Shown here: in pieces, positions 5,957 through 6,911 of the stretch
Numbering within the stretch: the first letter of the stretch is position 1
Layout: each line of letters opens with the position of its first letter
Origin: Actinomyces viscosus
GTDB lineage: Bacteria; Bacteroidota; Bacteroidia; Flavobacteriales_D; Crocinitomicaceae
Direction: 5' to 3'
Assembly (NCBI GenBank): GCA_943326975.2
Contig: CALPVI020000090.1
Coordinates: 1-6,911, forward strand
DNA: 6,911 nt
Translations under genes and position numbers: made by a program
The notes under the pieces: generated by a model
What the model was told of the DNA's origin: nothing
The model's database searches: none
What the model saw: the letters and a program-made list of their open reading frames with translations, nothing else

Positions 5957-6361
5957 ATGAAAGTTTGTAGAAGAGTATCTTTAAATGCAGCACATCGATT
6001 ATACAGACCTGATTGGTCAGATGAGAAAAATCAAGAAATTTATGGCAAATGTAACAATCCAAATTTTCACGGCCATAATTATGTTATTGAAGCTTGGTTA
6101 GATGGTGAAATTGATCCAGAGACAGGTTATGTGATTGATTTAAAGATTCTAAAGGATATTTTGAATAAAGAGGTTTTAGATAGGTTTGATCATCGAAATT
6201 TAAATTTAGATTGTATTGAATTTAAAGATTTAATTCCTACAGCTGAGAATATTACAATGATTATTTGGAAAATTTTAAGAGAAAAAATTGATTCCAAATT
6301 TGAATTAACTATTCGTTTGTGGGAAACTGAGAATAACAGTTGTGAATATAGCGGAATTTAA
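5957..6361 (+). CDS. 6-pyruvoyl-/6-carboxy-tetrahydropterin synthase family protein
   Basis: This is the second COG0720 enzyme in the window, 134 residues. Zinc ligands are His13 (NAAH), His38 and His40 (HGHN). The catalytic cysteine is Cys32 in CNNPNFHGH, again CX5HGH. Asp78-His79 (FDHRNLNLD) and Glu123 (WETENN) complete the site, and all spacings equal those of mammalian PTPS. Proteins of this look are common in Flavobacteriia and are often labelled QueD, but QueD proper has CX3HGH, so the product (6-pyruvoyl-tetrahydropterin or 6-carboxy-tetrahydropterin) is open. It shares the NAAH, CxNxNxHGHN, DHxNLNLD and ETENN blocks with the gene at 3494 but differs strongly elsewhere, so it is an old paralogue. 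It starts in TAAAATG, one base after the idi stop, which indicates translational coupling. A photolyase gene follows after 21 nt. Confidence 0.9.
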   Translation: MKVCRRVSLNAAHRLYRPDWSDEKNQEIYGKCNNPNFHGHNYVIEAWLDGEIDPETGYVIDLKILKDILNKEVLDRFDHRNLNLDCIEFKDLIPTAENITMIIWKILREKIDSKFELTIRLWETENNSCEYSGI

Positions 6362-6382
6362 AAATAACCAAAATTACTTTAT

Positions 6383-6911
6383 ATGAGATCAATTTTTTGG
6401 CATCGTAGAGATTTAAGAATTGATGATAACGCAGGATTGTTTCATGCATTAAAAAATTCAAAAGAAGTTCAGCCGATTTTTATATTTGATTCAACGATTT
6501 TAAATAAATTACACAACAATGATCAACGTGTAATTTTTATTCATAAAGCTATAAATAAGTTAAAAAAAGAGTATCAAAAATATAATGCTGATTTATTAGT
6601 TTTCCATGGTAATCCAATCGAATTAATTCCTCAAATAGTTTCAGATTTTGACGCGAATAAAATATTTATAAATAGAGATTATGAACCATCAGCGATAGCG
6701 CGAGATAAAAAAATCTATAATCTTTTAAAATTAAAATCAATTGATTTTATAGGATCAAAAGATCATGTCATTTTTGAAAAAGATGAGGTCATAAAACAAG
6801 ATGGTAAGCCATACACAATATTTACTCCCTACTCAAGAAAATGGAAAGAAAAATTAAATGAGTTTTATTTAAAGCAGTATCCAGTTGAAAGGTATATAAA
6901 TAATTTAGCGA
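6383..6911 (+). CDS. DNA photolyase/cryptochrome family protein, N-terminal part
   Basis: The first 176 codons of a photolyase/cryptochrome are present; the gene runs off the window, so no stop is seen. The N-terminal alpha/beta antenna-binding domain is clear: SIFWHRRDLRIDDNAGLFHAL (residues 3-23), VQPIFIFDSTIL (29-40), LLVFHGNP (71-78), INRDYEPSAIARDKKI (96-111) and YTIFTPYSRKWK (144-155). These enzymes use FAD and often a folate-type antenna to repair UV-induced pyrimidine dimers with blue light. The FAD-binding helical domain that separates CPD photolyase, (6-4) photolyase and cryptochrome lies outside the window, so no subtype or symbol is given. The ATG at 6383-6385 fits the family start and lies 21 nt after the second PTPS gene, suggesting one unit with idi. 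Confidence 0.93.
   Translation, partial: MRSIFWHRRDLRIDDNAGLFHALKNSKEVQPIFIFDSTILNKLHNNDQRVIFIHKAINKLKKEYQKYNADLLVFHGNPIELIPQIVSDFDANKIFINRDYEPSAIARDKKIYNLLKLKSIDFIGSKDHVIFEKDEVIKQDGKPYTIFTPYSRKWKEKLNEFYLKQYPVERYINNLA

Overview
The window looks like a chromosomal segment from a low-GC member of the Bacteroidota, most likely Flavobacteriia. Three things point there: the AT-rich coding sequence, the absence of clear Shine-Dalgarno sites before almost every start, and three copies of the Bacteroidota -7 promoter consensus TAnnTTTG placed just before genes. The protein flavour fits too. I see no phage, insertion sequence, CRISPR array, tRNA or rRNA.

Left block (1-3356, minus strand). Read in its own direction this block runs: a divergent TlyA-like S4-domain/methyltransferase protein, cysteine desulfurase SufS, sulfur-acceptor SufE, a short DUF59 (MIP18-type) Fe-S assembly protein, and the first 183 codons of a FabF-type 3-oxoacyl-ACP synthase cut by the window edge. 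Gaps are 8 to 41 nt, so it is a probable operon. SufS, SufE and the DUF59 protein form the sulfur-mobilising side of SUF iron-sulfur cluster assembly. The SufBCD scaffold is not in the window.

A 137-nt divergent promoter region (3357-3493) separates the two blocks. It holds one TAnnTTTG motif for each direction, a perfect tandem 9-mer and a short inverted repeat.

Right block (3494-6911, plus strand). A 6-pyruvoyl-tetrahydropterin-synthase homologue with a TTG start is followed by GTP cyclohydrolase I (folE, GTG start) and a seven-helix Bax-inhibitor-1/YccA membrane protein. A strong intrinsic terminator at 5340-5370 closes this unit. The next unit contains type 1 isopentenyl-diphosphate isomerase (idi), a second PTPS-family enzyme one base behind it, and the start of a DNA photolyase/cryptochrome.

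FolE makes 7,8-dihydroneopterin triphosphate and PTPS enzymes act on exactly that product. The right block is therefore centred on pterin synthesis (folate plus a biopterin-like or carboxy-pterin branch), with isoprenoid supply and light-dependent DNA repair next to it. These are mostly known families. The points most worth a second look are the loss of the expected aspartates in the Bax-inhibitor protein, the altered catalytic motifs of the TlyA-like protein, and the two PTPS paralogues that both show the tetrahydrobiopterin-type CX5HGH spacing. I did not find a clearly new biological system.
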